Positions 1-10,927 of a DNA stretch of 64,000 bases are shown here, piece after piece; position 1 is the first letter of the stretch; the number at the start of each line of letters is the position of its first letter. Below the pieces are notes generated by a model. It was not told the DNA's origin. It saw only the letters and a program-made list of their open reading frames with translations, and ran no database searches. The DNA is from Neopestalotiopsis rosae (taxonomy: Eukaryota > Ascomycota > Sordariomycetes > Amphisphaeriales > Sporocadaceae). The translations under genes were made by a program, and so were the position numbers. The stretch lies in the NCBI GenBank assembly GCA_023078685.1, contig JALGAS010000012.1, positions 186,001-250,000 on the forward strand, in the 5' to 3' direction.

Positions 1-1313
1 TCTCGCTCTTCCATAATGATCTTGCATAGACCTCCCATATGCTTGCTACCAGGAGCTATCATATTGAAAAGCTGATCATCTAGCTGCTCTTCGTCATCCT
101 GACACGAGAAAAAATGAAGTCGCTCTAAGCCCAAAGGCAAGAGCTCGTCGAGCCGGCAAGTTCTAGTATTCGGAGTATCGGTGTCATTGCCAATATTGTC
201 TTCTTGTCTGCCAATGAGCATATCAAGCGGAAGCGTAAGCTTCTTGAGACTATCAAGCTCGCGGAGAGATCCGGTCTTTCCCAGATCAGCCTCATCGGGC
301 ATCTCAGAATAAAGAAAGGCCCCTCGGCAGTCCAGCTCCAACACCTCGAGCTTTTGTCCATGTCTCCGAAGAGCATCTCCGATGCTAGCAAAGCCCAGCT
401 CATCCTCCCATTCGTCGTAAGATAGGCCCCATTTAATCCGTAGATCTCGTAAGGCTGGACATCGTGAGAGCATATCCGCTAAAGCTGGACCGTTGCAAAT
501 AGCATCGATCAACTCGATGCTGCGAACATTGATGTAGGCACCTGGGAATTCTAGATTGATGTTGGATATATCCCAGCAAACGTTTTTAGCTCGCAACGAT
601 TGGAGAGCAGTTAAAGCGAGAATACCAGTCGGTCTCAGACTGAGGCGATCCTGCGGTTGATTGTTGTAAATGCGAAGTTCACGTATACACTCTAGGTGAG
701 TTGTGAATCCAGATGTTCCGTCCCCGCTCGGGCTCGAGTCGCTGAATAAATCAAACATGACCGGACCCAGGTCGGCATAGCTTGCCAGCTCCACGAGCTC
801 GAGTTTGGGAAGAAGGAACAAGGCAAAGCGAATTTCGACATGCCTCGTTGTGTGGTACCAATAACGATTTCTGCTCAATTCAGAGCCATCCTCGGAGCCA
901 TCTTCTTCGAATCGGTCATCATCGCCCTGTCCCAGCCGCAAATCAACCAAAAGCTGTTGGACCAAATTTCCCGAAATACCGAGATCTTGGCAGGCTGCTT
1001 CGATCAAAATGGCAAGCTCGTCAGGCGAAACGTTTGAGTCGTGGAGATGCATAGATCGCACCAATCCCCGAAGATCCGGCCTTTCAACAAGTGTTCGCCA
1101 CAACAGCCTACGATTCTTGGAGTCGTACGGAATTGTCTGATATATGATAGGCTCAGCTAGTGATTGTAGCCGCCTAGAACAGCGACACAGCCGGGCCAGA
1201 GTGACAAGTTCCTCTGGAAAGGGTGGGCATTTGGAAGTTTCCTTGTACTCTGGTAGCGAAATGCTGAGATGATCAAAAATCAATAACAAAATCTCAGTTG
1301 CGAGGTGCATCAT
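1..1313 (-). CDS. F-box/leucine-rich-repeat-like protein, C-terminal end outside the window
   Basis: An open frame runs on the minus strand from two adjacent ATGs (1313 and 1310) to the window edge, about 437 codons without a stop. The start reads MMHLATEILLLIFDHL, a typical F-box opening (hydrophobic, T-E-I/L, I-F-x-H-L). Later residues show leucine-rich strands such as LRELDSLKKLTLPLDML and KLEVLELDCRG, separated by acidic loops. F-box proteins bind Skp1 and present substrates to SCF ubiquitin ligases; the leucine-rich part usually binds the substrate. The substrate here is unknown. The 3' end is missing because the gene crosses the left boundary. The frame stays open a short way upstream of 1313, so a further 5' exon is possible. 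Family is fairly sure from the N-terminal motif and repeat pattern; function is inferred. Confidence 0.75.
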   Translation of the reverse strand, partial: MMHLATEILLLIFDHLSISLPEYKETSKCPPFPEELVTLARLCRCSRRLQSLAEPIIYQTIPYDSKNRRLLWRTLVERPDLRGLVRSMHLHDSNVSPDELAILIEAACQDLGISGNLVQQLLVDLRLGQGDDDRFEEDGSEDGSELSRNRYWYHTTRHVEIRFALFLLPKLELVELASYADLGPVMFDLFSDSSPSGDGTSGFTTHLECIRELRIYNNQPQDRLSLRPTGILALTALQSLRAKNVCWDISNINLEFPGAYINVRSIELIDAICNGPALADMLSRCPALRDLRIKWGLSYDEWEDELGFASIGDALRRHGQKLEVLELDCRGAFLYSEMPDEADLGKTGSLRELDSLKKLTLPLDMLIGRQEDNIGNDTDTPNTRTCRLDELLPLGLERLHFFSCQDDEEQLDDQLFNMIAPGSKHMGGLCKIIMEER

Positions 1314-2201
1314 ACTTTCGATGTGAGGCAGACAACCCACATATCGCTGTGAGGATGCTTGGTGGCTTCGAGGACAATATTTAAATAACGATACTGACCT
1401 GGTACGCGGCGCAACGTATGTCAAGAAGCTTGGCTTTTTTAGGCAGCAATCGCTCACTATTATTCATTTGCATCAAGTAGGACTGATCAACAAGCACCAG
1501 AGGTGGAGTCAAAGCGTGGAGTCAAAGCGTATCACAAAAGATTTCTAGCTAGTGTTGATTTGAATTGTCGCATCGCGTGATTTGAGTGAATATTTCGTAT
1601 TCTGCCTCAAGGATTGTGTTTATAGTTGGCTCGGTCGGTACTAGAGGGTAAATCACAAGTAGTAACTGTGGAGATAGTGATCATATATTGTGTACCATAC
1701 AAATAACATCTAGGTTATCTTCTTGCCACATTTTAGTTATTTCCAATTTTAATTGTTGAATAGAGAAAGCACCATTTGACATGTCTTCTTGGAGTGAGAC
1801 TGGTGGTTGACTGAGCCAAGCAAACAGTCGTTCTAGTAGCCCATCAGCCATCATCGCCTAATCCGTGTTGCTATAATGTGCGGGTGTACGAAGGGGGAAT
1901 CCCTTGCAAAATCTACCTACCACCAACTATTTTCACTTCATTGCTCTCAACCCAGGCCAGGAGCTGTCATGAACGATCTACCGTACAAAAGTCGTGGTGC
2001 AGGATAACGTGCACGATTGCGAGCATGCTCTTTCTTATATTTTTGCAGTAGTGCAGTAGTTGTTATCACTGTAACAAATATAAATCCACAAATACATAGT
2101 TGTATAGTTCATTGAACGTCTATCTCACAGTAAGTTCCAAATTTGTTTTTATTTGTGTTTAACATTAGTAAAGATGAACAGGCGTATTTTTGACGTTACG
2201 T

Positions 2202-2228
2202 GGGGGGGGGGGGGGGGGGGGGGGGGGG
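2202..2228 (+). repeat. Poly-G homopolymer of 27 bases
   Basis: An uninterrupted run of G from 2202 to 2228 follows the bases ACGT. Runs of this length are rare in fungal nuclear DNA and prone to slippage and sequencing-length error, so the exact length is uncertain. It lies in noncoding sequence. Confidence 0.9.
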
Positions 2229-3438
2229 TAGTGGTATAACCAAATTTCCTGTGATTAGGTCAATTGTGATACTTTACTTAGGCTAGAAATCGCTGGCATC
2301 AAACTAAGCCAAAGGAGATGAGAGTTTCCTCTTCTGACACTGATTATTCCCCAATACGAAACCCCACAAATTTTAGCAAGAAACCAGCAAACTCTATGAA
2401 ATTGCCGTTGTGAAAGTCCTTCCGGTTCGTCAGAAACCATCGGTTGCGAAATCTATACAGTACGAATCCGGACACTTAACCTCGAGAACTGGCTGATGGT
2501 CCTCAGAGACTTCAACGACAATTTTGATGCGCGTTCGATCCAATGCAAGTAATTTCTTGGCTCACTTCAATCGTGAATTATGTGAATAGCAGAGATGACA
2601 TGCTTGACTGGCAAACGTCCGATACTTGGTGGATATATGCTCCAATAATAGGCAAAGGATGAAGAACGAGAACGAATGGAAAGAGACTCGCAAAGACGCT
2701 CCTTCAGATCTGTCCAAGAAGCCCAGGTACTGTCGTAGGGTTCAGTAAAATATAAAAAGAATAAAGTTTTTTTTTGTTGGCTCTACTTTTCTTTCATCTT
2801 GGCTCGGTGATACCATTTCGTATTCGTCCTCCACGTCCGCAAACCGAAAATCAATTTTTCACCCTTTGCTCGTTTAGGATCCACATTGAGGCCTATAATG
2901 CCAGCAGTAGCTTGGCACCTTTTGCTTCGAGAGTATGTCCTTCAGATTCGTTGCTCGATTGATGAGGTCCAAAATGACATATAATATACGAGAGAAAAAA
3001 AAAAGGAAATAAGGTTTGCACAATAGCTTTTAGGCTGCCACGCAAAATATTAGGCCGGATGCCACGTATGGGGGTGAAGTGTGTGTTGTATTGAGCATGC
3101 TTCCTATGACTACCTAGTGGCTGGGGCGAGCCAGCCAAAGGCTGGGAGTGTGACTGCGCCACACCTTGGCTACACCAGTGGCTAGTGCCAGACTTAGGTC
3201 TGACATAAAAGTATTATAAGGGAGGAAGACAACCACAGTAGTCGTGATAGCTTGTTGTAAAGCCTCTTCTAACCCGGAAAAAGTTGTTCGATCCTTTCCC
3301 TTAGGACGGAGTCGCACGTTCCGACGCTGTCCTAATCGACCGCGTTTGTCCTTTGGTTAAACGACTTTTTGAATCGTTTCAGGGCGAATACCGCAGAGAC
3401 TTCGGCAATTAAGTTCCACGATCTCTCGGAAGGTTCCC

Positions 3439-3900
3439 CTATGTATGAAAAGGTAACCTTGTTACCGTTGTTGCATCAGGGCTCATCTCGGCGTAAACGC
3501 AAAGATGGTTGTTGATTATTTCGCTCCGTGAGCTCTCATCGAGTACTCTTCTTAAATACCTTCTACAGTAGAAGGCGAGTGCTGGAGAGACTTCGGCAAT
3601 CAGTTTCCAAAACGTACTGCAACATTTGCAATCCGGATGCGCGATAAACATAATCAATGGCAATAAGTGGGAGTGATAAAAATAGAGAATGAACAATGGA
3701 ATCGTCAATTGCCTTCGGTTACTTTGAGAAGACGCTCGATCAACAGTAGCTTGGAGTATTTGGATGTCGGCTCCTAGACGATAAATCTGAATTGCGTGTA
3801 GGCAATCTTCGTCCCGTTGTGAAGGCGTCAAGCATTTCGCCATAGCTCTAGCCAACTCGTGTAATTCTTCGGAGTCAAGTCTCTTTTGACTCAGTTGCAA
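3439..3900 (-). CDS. Hypothetical ORF or gene relic, 153 residues
   Basis: A minus-strand frame encodes 153 residues with no family I recognise. It contains the segment TFWKLIAEVSPALAFYCRRY. A diverged second copy of that segment (SWNLIAEVSAVFALKRFKK) can be read about 200 bp further downstream on the same strand (around 3430-3360), outside this ORF. The repeated, related protein segments suggest a decayed duplicated gene rather than chance, but no intact gene model can be drawn. Low confidence that it is expressed. Confidence 0.22.
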   Translation of the reverse strand: MQLSQKRLDSEELHELARAMAKCLTPSQRDEDCLHAIQIYRLGADIQILQATVDRASSQSNRRQLTIPLFILYFYHSHLLPLIMFIAHPDCKCCSTFWKLIAEVSPALAFYCRRYLRRVLDESSRSEIINNHLCVYAEMSPDATTVTRLPFHT

Positions 3901-4815
3901 TTATAATATCACAACAGTCAGGCAGCATATGCAAACTTGGGTGATATTGGATGACGCTGAGTAAAGACAATCTCTAGTGACTGTCTGTACAGTTCACACA
4001 GTAGATTACAAAAGCACAACACATCTTGATGAACAAGTTGCAAAGACCGAGACAACTAGCAAAGACAGGCTCGAAGGATAGGCGCACTATACTGCATGCA
4101 TGGACGGTGAATGGGTCCCGGTTCCAGGCCCCTTGGCCCTCCCCGAGATCCTGAAATTCGCATCCTTCCCGTCGGGATGTTCCCCGCAAATGGGCTGCAG
4201 ATGCCATCGGCAGCCAGCGCCCGAGGCACACCCCACATGCCACATGTTTTCCGCTTAGCTGTCAGCTCGTCCCGTCCGTTACCCCACTACCGATCGTGAG
4301 ATGAGGGTGTTGGAGTGTCAGCCGGAGTTCAACTCGCCTGCTCATGATGCCTAGGCACAAGATGAGGGCGAACAATGAGATTTAAGGCTCGATCATGTAA
4401 GGGAGTCCTTGGAGAAGATTGCCATTGTCGTCATAATCGCTACCAATAACCGTCTGACAAATACCGAAACTCCGAGAAAAATCATCGGTGCTAAGGTGGG
4501 AATAACGAACCCATATCGTCTCCACTTTCATCGAAGCTCGAGGCGGATTTAGGTCCGCATTGTCGACCAAGACGCCCCTCCCGGGCAGAAAACATTCAAT
4601 GGATTCAATGCGTTGACTTCCGAGGCCGGAGAGGCAATGGCAGTGTCAGTATATATAAATGCTTTGCTCCTCGAATGGTCCTGTTTCGTGTGACATGTTC
4701 CCCATATCCCCAAATGTAAATCTGCTCCAACGCTTCCCTATCTTGCGTCATTCTACCGAACCTCTGTGCCCACGACATTGATCGCAGAACTACAAAGAAC
4801 AAGTAAAAAGCAAAG

Positions 4816-5797
4816 ATGGCGCCCGCACAAACAAAAGGAGCTGCCAAGCTCCGCGAGCTCATTGCCAACCCAGAGAAGATTGTTGTCGCTCCCGGTGTTC
4901 ACGATGGACTCACAGCACGGATGGCACTGAACGTGGGCTTTGATGCTCTGTACATGGTGAGTTTCGGCAGCGTCCGCGATAAGACATGATCCAATACTAA
5001 AACGAAAACAGACGGGTGCCGGCACAGCAGCATCGCGCCTGGGACAGCCAGACTTGGGCCTCACTACCGTCGACGACATGGCCACAAACGCCGGCATGAT
5101 TGCCGGGCTCGACCGGGACGTTCCCGTCATTGCCGACGCCGACACGGGCTTTGGCGGCCCGCTCATGGTGGCCCGCACGACGGAAAAGTACATCCTGCAG
5201 GGCGTGGCAGGCTTCCACATTGAGGACCAAATCACCACCAAGCGCTGCGGCCATCTGATGGGCAAGGAGCTCGTCGACGTGGACACGTACGGCGCGCGCA
5301 TCCGGGCCGCCGCCCACGCCCGCGAGCGTATGGGCCAGGACATTGTCATCATCGCGCGCACCGACGCGCTGCAGTCGCTGGGCTACGACGAGGCCATCTT
5401 CCGCCTCAAGGCCGCGGTCAAGGCCGGCGCCGACGTGGCCTTCCTCGAGGGCATGACGGACAAGGAGCAGATGGCTCGCGTGGTCAAGGACATGGCGCCC
5501 ACGCCGTGCTTCCTCAACATGGTCGGCGGCGGCCTCACGCCCCTCATCAACGCCAAGGAGGCCCAGGACCTCGGCTTCAAGATCGTCATCTGGCCTCTCC
5601 TCGGCCTCACCTCGGTCTACATTGCCACGCGCGAGTTCTGCAAGGAGCTCAAGGAGACGGGCGAGATCAAGAACCGCTACGGTGCCGACGGCAAGGTCGA
5701 CGGCGGTGTGCGCGATGTATTCGAGCTCTGCGGTCTGTCAAAGTGCAGCGCGTTTGACCAGGAAATGGGCGGAACCAGTTTCTCCAAGGGCGTATGA
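4816..5797 (+). CDS. Isocitrate lyase/PEP mutase superfamily enzyme
   Basis: Exons 4816-4956 and 5012-5797 are joined across a 55 bp GTGAGT...ACAG intron with a TACTAA branch point, giving 308 residues. The protein shows the superfamily Mg2+-binding motif DADTGFGG (residues 89-96) and the KRCGH loop (124-128) with the catalytic cysteine C126. That cysteine is the mark of C-C lyases (methylisocitrate, dimethylmalate or oxaloacetate cleavage) rather than of PEP mutase. About 300 residues is usual for the short members of the family, so it is not the roughly 530-residue glyoxylate-cycle isocitrate lyase. The substrate cannot be told from sequence: carboxyvinyl-carboxyphosphonate phosphorylmutase-like, 2,3-dimethylmalate lyase-like and oxaloacetate hydrolase-like are all possible. 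No targeting peptide is evident. It converges with the next gene 89 bp away. Confidence 0.9.
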
Positions 5798-5885
5798 GCG
5801 ATGATGAATTCAAGTAAACAAAGAGATACCACTATAATAAAAAACACGTAAAATCAATTGCCAAATATCAATCTCGTAGGTATAT

Positions 5886-6902
5886 TCATGGTATATCGAG
5901 ACCTAAACTCAAGTCTACTTTTGTCCCAAATCGTACATGCGCCGTGCATTTTCTCGGCAACAACAAGTCTAGCAACTGCCTTTCATCGCTGGTAGTGTCA
6001 AAATAGCCTGCAATGGGCTCGATATCGGGTATAGCAGATTGTAACTCGGGCAAATTCAACTTTCGCAACCTCGCAATATCCTCCTCTGCCGTGCTCTGTT
6101 CGGCTCCTGGCAGCGCTCGTTGCCGCTCATGCACCAGAGCCTCGGCCGCGCTGCCCTCTGCTTCCCACGACCCATCAACCCGTTCATTGGTATACGCTAC
6201 GAGATTCCCCCGGCGCACCACCACTACCTGATCCACCGCCCCCGACTCATCCACAAACCGTGCTGCATCAACGAGTCCCGCATACGACTCATCATGGACC
6301 TTGCGCGGTGTGAGCCGTACAGGCAGATCCCGAGACGACGCCTCGGGCAGACGCTCATGATAGCGCGTCAGGATACCCAGCCAGCTGAGCGCCGCAGGCA
6401 CCGCCAAGATCATGACCTCGACGCGGTAGCCGCCGGGATTGTCGTCACCACGCAGTATCCGGGCCAGCTCGGCAAAGTCCTGCGGGTACCGACACGCCGA
6501 CTCGATGAGGAGATCGGCGCGACGCTCCATGGCGTGCGACACGGCCATGACGAGCCAGCGGCGGGCGTCGGGCCCCGTGGCCGGCGACGCCTGGGCCGGG
6601 CTCTCGGAGACGAGCTGCTGGTACGCTGGGTGGAACGTCTTGAACGTGTCGGCGATTAGGTGGGCTGGCTCGCCGCGGCGTCCCTGCATTACCTGCTTGA
6701 TTGCTGGCGCTGCGCGCGTCTTGCCTGCGCCCGTCTGGCCGATGACGAAGACGGCCAGCGGTGGTCGGTTCTCGTGGTTGGCATCGTTGGCGGTGTTTTG
6801 TAAGTGACCGAGTTCCTTGGGGACGATTTGCTCTTGGAATATTTGTTGCGACTCTGCGTCGCTCAGTCTGTAAGTGCTCAAATCTTGTTTATTAAACGCC
6901 AT
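5886..6902 (-). CDS. Zeta-toxin-fold P-loop kinase family protein
   Basis: A single-exon frame of 338 residues begins at the ATG at 6902, chosen because it sits in a perfect ACCATGG context; an upstream in-frame ATG exists at 6968. A Walker A motif GQTGAGKT lies at residues 55-62. It is followed by ADTFKTFHPAY, whose Asp and D-x-F-K-x2-H-P layout match the substrate-binding/catalytic-base region of the zeta-toxin family. Bacterial zeta/PezT enzymes phosphorylate UDP-N-acetylglucosamine and are held by an epsilon antitoxin. Fungal members occur without an obvious antitoxin and their substrate is not established. No small antitoxin-like gene is adjacent. The C-terminal third, after residue about 220, is not recognisable and is rich in acidic and Leu residues. 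Kinase fold likely; toxicity is not shown. Confidence 0.8.
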   Translation of the reverse strand: MAFNKQDLSTYRLSDAESQQIFQEQIVPKELGHLQNTANDANHENRPPLAVFVIGQTGAGKTRAAPAIKQVMQGRRGEPAHLIADTFKTFHPAYQQLVSESPAQASPATGPDARRWLVMAVSHAMERRADLLIESACRYPQDFAELARILRGDDNPGGYRVEVMILAVPAALSWLGILTRYHERLPEASSRDLPVRLTPRKVHDESYAGLVDAARFVDESGAVDQVVVVRRGNLVAYTNERVDGSWEAEGSAAEALVHERQRALPGAEQSTAEEDIARLRKLNLPELQSAIPDIEPIAGYFDTTSDERQLLDLLLPRKCTAHVRFGTKVDLSLGLDIP

Positions 6903-7284
6903 GGTAGATCTCAATACTGTGAACGCTGGAGAATTGCAAATCTTTGGAAGTGAAGTTACGGAAATCAATGACGACAGAAACTCGTCGAGGTAAAGGTGTT
7001 CTCAGCGGCTGATGGGAAATCCTTCGGGCTTCCTATCGTGGGATTTGGAGGCCCGACGCGGGGGCCGAAACGCAAAAAAGGCGAAACAGAGGTGTAAGAT
7101 GCCTAGGTACTTTGGTATCTCTTGTGTAAGTCCCGTTGGACCAGTGTAATCATGTTGTCATCCCCCAGAATTCGGAGGCCTCAAAGCTATAGCAAGCTTG
7201 GGGGGTAATATTTGGAGCTTGTGTGCGCTGTACAACACCTCTAGAGCCGAGAGTTGACCGACGTGCATCGTCATCGATTGTCTA

Positions 7285-7548
7285 TCAAAACATGTGTTGC
7301 GATTTTGTATTTCTGTAATCGATTGTGAAGCAACGATTCAGCAATGTTGCCAACGTGTGAGACCTAGAGATCATATCACGTAAGACGCCCCAATATGCAA
7401 GGACTAGATGCTTGGCGCATTCCAGGGGAGGAAGTTTACCATGCTCGAGGCACTGACAGGCTGGGGTATAGTCGTCCTCGGATATAAAACCCCCACCAGC
7501 GCGGAGATAATCTGAGTCGCGATAATAGCTCTGCCCATCAATGGCCAT
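7285..7548 (-). CDS. Small hypothetical protein, uncertain
   Basis: The frame from the ATG at 7548 gives 87 residues, with an upstream in-frame ATG at 7626 giving 113. It contains an ordered-looking segment with ACQCLEHGKLPPLECAKHL. No family is recognised and no intron is evident. It would be divergent from the Cys-rich gene at 7846 with about 300 bp between them. The composition is protein-like, but without homologues the call stays weak. Confidence 0.28.
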   Translation of the reverse strand: MAIDGQSYYRDSDYLRAGGGFISEDDYTPACQCLEHGKLPPLECAKHLVLAYWGVLRDMISRSHTLATLLNRCFTIDYRNTKSQHMF

Positions 7549-7845
7549 GGCGACATATTGCTCGAAGCATGCATACAAGAACGGCCTGAATGAGCACCGG
7601 AAAAACAAAGAGGAATCCGTAAACAAAGCGTGATTTTGTGATTTCCATTGGACAGTGAATGACGCTATTGTTCTTTGACAATATGTATTGTCCTCTCGTG
7701 ACGGGCTTTGTAGGTCGCGGGAGTATAAGTTGGCCCATATCTTAGTAGGTCTCTAGAAGCGTTCAACATACAATTCTCACAACAGCCTGGACACATCTTC
7801 AGGTAAGACCAAGCCAATAGCAGTGCCAGAGTTCCAACATTTGAA

Positions 7846-8286
7846 ATGTCGAACTCTTCGTCCGAAAACAAGATCTCTGCCTTCAAGGCCGCCGGGTGTG
7901 ACCTTCTTGTCGGCGAGATCAAGTACGACGAGTGCGGGCACTGCTTTTACAGCATGCTAGACTACTCTCTTTGGCGCGTTGGCGACCGCAGCGCCGCAAA
8001 GCACCCAGCATGCCCCAAGTGCGCCGTCGATGGTAAGTGTCTGGTCTGTCTGCAGCCATGGGACGATTGCTCGTCGAATACCTGTGCGAAGTGCGACACC
8101 TTTTTCGAGGCTGGTCTGTTGTACAACCGTGTGGAGAAGATGCATGCACTTGGCCTCAGTATCAGAGACGATCGCCCGTCTGCGTTCCGGCTTGCAAGGA
8201 GTCTTGGGATGGAAATGTGGGAGCGTCGGTTGACTCGGCCAATTCTTTCTCAGCAGAAGGCTGGTGCGAAACACAAGAGGTCTTGA
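7846..8286 (+). CDS. Small cysteine-rich, probably zinc-binding protein
   Basis: A single-exon frame of 146 residues. Cysteines are grouped in pairs: CGHC near residue 31, CPKC near 56, CLVC near 65 and CAKC near 81, with a further Cys and His between them. The spacing suggests two zinc sites of a treble-clef or RING-like kind, though it fits no family I can name. The C-terminal half is basic and helical without further Cys. There is no signal peptide, so it is probably intracellular. A possible 5'-leader intron donor (GGTAAGAC) lies just upstream. Neighbouring F-box and BTB genes make a ubiquitin link tempting, but that is inference only. Confidence 0.6.
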   Translation: MSNSSSENKISAFKAAGCDLLVGEIKYDECGHCFYSMLDYSLWRVGDRSAAKHPACPKCAVDGKCLVCLQPWDDCSSNTCAKCDTFFEAGLLYNRVEKMHALGLSIRDDRPSAFRLARSLGMEMWERRLTRPILSQQKAGAKHKRS

Positions 8287-9327
8287 GGTAAGATGTGTCC
8301 ACTGTCGGTAGTTGAGGACTGTTCTACTATAGCCAATTGAATAGGCCTCTAGAAGACATTTTAGCTGAGCCAAGGTGTTCACCAGAACTCGTTAAATGCG
8401 CAGCTTCATTATCATCTACGTGAAATTGAGAAAGCTGTGACGTGAGATACATGACCAGTGATTCTGATAAAAAGACACTCAATCCTACGAAGCAGTCTCT
8501 CCTATCTTGTACTCGTCCCCCAGTTCTGCCATGGACCATGGTGACGGATTAGATACGACTTACAAGCCTAGGGCCTTATGTGGGGCTGGCCACTGGCGAT
8601 TATAGAGTATAATGTTCTGAAATGACGGCGCTGCCGGTCTGCCAAGTTCCGACGAGTTGAATATACCTGCCCAGCTACGAAGTATCTACTATGTGTCTAT
8701 TCACAAGAAATGCGATAAAGGCTTGACCAAAGCATGGACTATTCCCCAGCTGACTGAATGAGTGGCGCAACAGGCCGTGGGGTTACGCGGCTGCGGTTTC
8801 GGAGCTTCTGTGCTCAGCTAAGCTCAGCTCTTCTCTGTACATGCTCCAGATCTTGACTTCCATCAAATGCATGCTTATTGCGACTGATCACATTATTCAA
8901 AACACAATTATCCGAATCGGGCAAGTGATTGAAGCTACGCGACGAGTCACGACATTTGTGTGTATACTCTTATTCAGCATAGCTGCCACCTGCTCGCCAC
9001 TTGTCTGTCCTTGCTGTCGAAACTGCATGTGATCCGTTGGATCCAGTTGTATTTACCCCATGTTTCCCGAGCTTGGAGCTCCCCTCATCACCTCCTAGCT
9101 AACTTTTAGCTGCAGCCCCCCAGGTTCGTTGCCTGCCTAGCTGATAGCTGACAGCTGAACGTACGAGGTAGGTGGACACATTACACAACATCATGCATCT
9201 GCCTCAAATATGTGATATGCCGCTCCATAGCTAACATCGCTCAGATTTTCCGTCTAAATAATATCATTACTGTCCAAAGATCAACGAAAATCTACATTTA
9301 CCACCTTCCGTGATCATTATATCCAGC
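8287..9327. other. Intergenic, 1.0 kb
   Basis: No gene is recognised. Only short frames occur, including one of 63 residues at 8841-9032 with hydrophobic composition and no support. The last few hundred bases are the presumed promoter of the F-box gene. Confidence 0.5.
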
Positions 9328-10927
9328 ATGGCCCTAGAGTCGCTGCCCACGGAGCTCGTCTTGCTCGTCTTCCAGCAAATCGCCGATACCGAGGCACTTC
9401 AAGCCACGGCTCGCACTTGCAAGAAGTTCAAGCAAGTCGTTGAAATCTGCCTCTACAGTCATGTCCTATTCACCAGGCGCGCTTCTGCAAATCGGCTGCT
9501 GCAGCTATGCAGAGCAGATCCCCGGCGCGCGACCTATGTGCAAGATCTGCAGCTCGTCTACTCGACGCGGGACCATGACTTTCAAAACTCGGCACCTCTC
9601 GATCTCTGCTTCTTTCCATGTCTAAACTCATTTGTATCAGAGAGTCCATTCTGCAATTCTCATGCGCGTATCGGCGCAAAAAGCGAGAGCGTTTGGCAGG
9701 CTGATATGCAGGCCTATCTGCGAGCTTTTGAGCAGGCTTCATTGCTTTCCAGTATGCCGACCTGCGCCAAACCTATTGGCTTTCTGAGATCCGGTCAGTG
9801 TAACAATCGTTCGCCAATGAAATATCAGTGAGCTCATGTCATAATTAGTGACTTTGCATTGGACTGCCAGTATCAGTTCACGATTTTGGAAAACCACGCC
9901 GCTGTGTCCTATCTTTTTACTGCCAGAGCTTCAGAGCCTGACCGTATCATGTGTCATGATCAGGGTCGAGGACGAAGATCGCGACGTATCCGAGTTCTTC
10001 AGGTCAACAAAACTCGAGTCACTGTCTTTTGTCGAAAGTATCGTATCCCCACGGGCACTGGAGCAAATCTTGTCCTATCCTGCAGCACTCAAGCATCTCA
10101 CTCTCCACGAAGTCACTCACCATACCACCGACACAACTTCGTACGACTTTCTCCGAAATGACGTAGAAACATCCCACCGCGCTCTCGAATTTCAAGCAGA
10201 GTCACTAGAAGAGTTTGACTTTTCGGGACGCCATGATCCCAGAGGAATGATGTCGAGTCGCCCACTCACTGCGTTCAACCTTGGCGACTTTCGATCGCTT
10301 TCGTACCTCAAGCTCAATTGGTCGGTCCGTCTTGATCAACCGCCGCCCAATTTGAGGACACTTGTTCTGCAGGATCTAAGCCCCTTGACATTCCGCGGCG
10401 GCGCTGAGAATGTTTTGGCTCGGCTCCCCAAGCTCACCGAGTGCCTAAAGAGTGCCTCGAGGCGCCACGAGGGCTTCCAAGTTGACCTGCGTCTTTACCG
10501 GATTCCTTTGCATTTCTTTGGCCATCATAGAAGGTACGATGCCGCCGACGATGACCACCAGCCACTACGACGAGTGTTTGAAGACTTGAGGCACAAGATG
10601 GTTGATCGATACACCTTGGAGGAGGAACCCGAAGAGGATCTGGCCGAGGGTCCCGAAGCAATGCCATCCGGCAGTAGTGAATCGCCTACCGTCGAAGGAG
10701 GAACATGGCAGGACGTTCCTGTTCGCTTACGAATCTTGACGTCAAAGCATCGCCACTACATTCCTCCGTATCTTCACGGCGAAAAGTCCCATCGCTGGGT
10801 CGTTCGGTATGACTCAGAAATGCTAGACATTCCCTACTGTGAGAACTCTGGAAACCCCGAGGCAGATGAAAGTAGTGAGGATGAGGATATGCTAGAGGCC
10901 TTTCGCTTGGACTCGACCATGTTTTGA
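9328..10927 (+). CDS. F-box domain protein
   Basis: Exons 9328-9793 and 9849-10927 are joined by a 55 bp intron (GTCAGT...TTAG), which restores one frame of 514 residues. The start MALESLPTELVLLVFQQI is a clear F-box, continuing to about residue 40 with the usual C-x2-F/K-V ending. The middle contains leucine-rich strands such as LKHLTLHEV and LRTLVLQDLSPL, consistent with an F-box/LRR receptor. The C-terminal 100 residues are acidic and Ser/Pro-rich and end in a Glu/Asp cluster. It likely recruits a substrate to an SCF ubiquitin ligase; the substrate is unknown. It lies directly before the BTB array and on the same strand. Confidence 0.85.

Larger units (their letters stand above)
1314..4815. 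other. Gene-poor intergenic stretch, 3.5 kb
   Basis: No convincing gene is visible here. Only short overlapping frames occur, and the one possible coding relic (3439-3900, minus) is listed separately. The region holds a poly-G run (2202-2228) and AT-rich tracts. The last few hundred bases before 4816 are presumably the promoter of the lyase-family gene. Confidence 0.5.
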
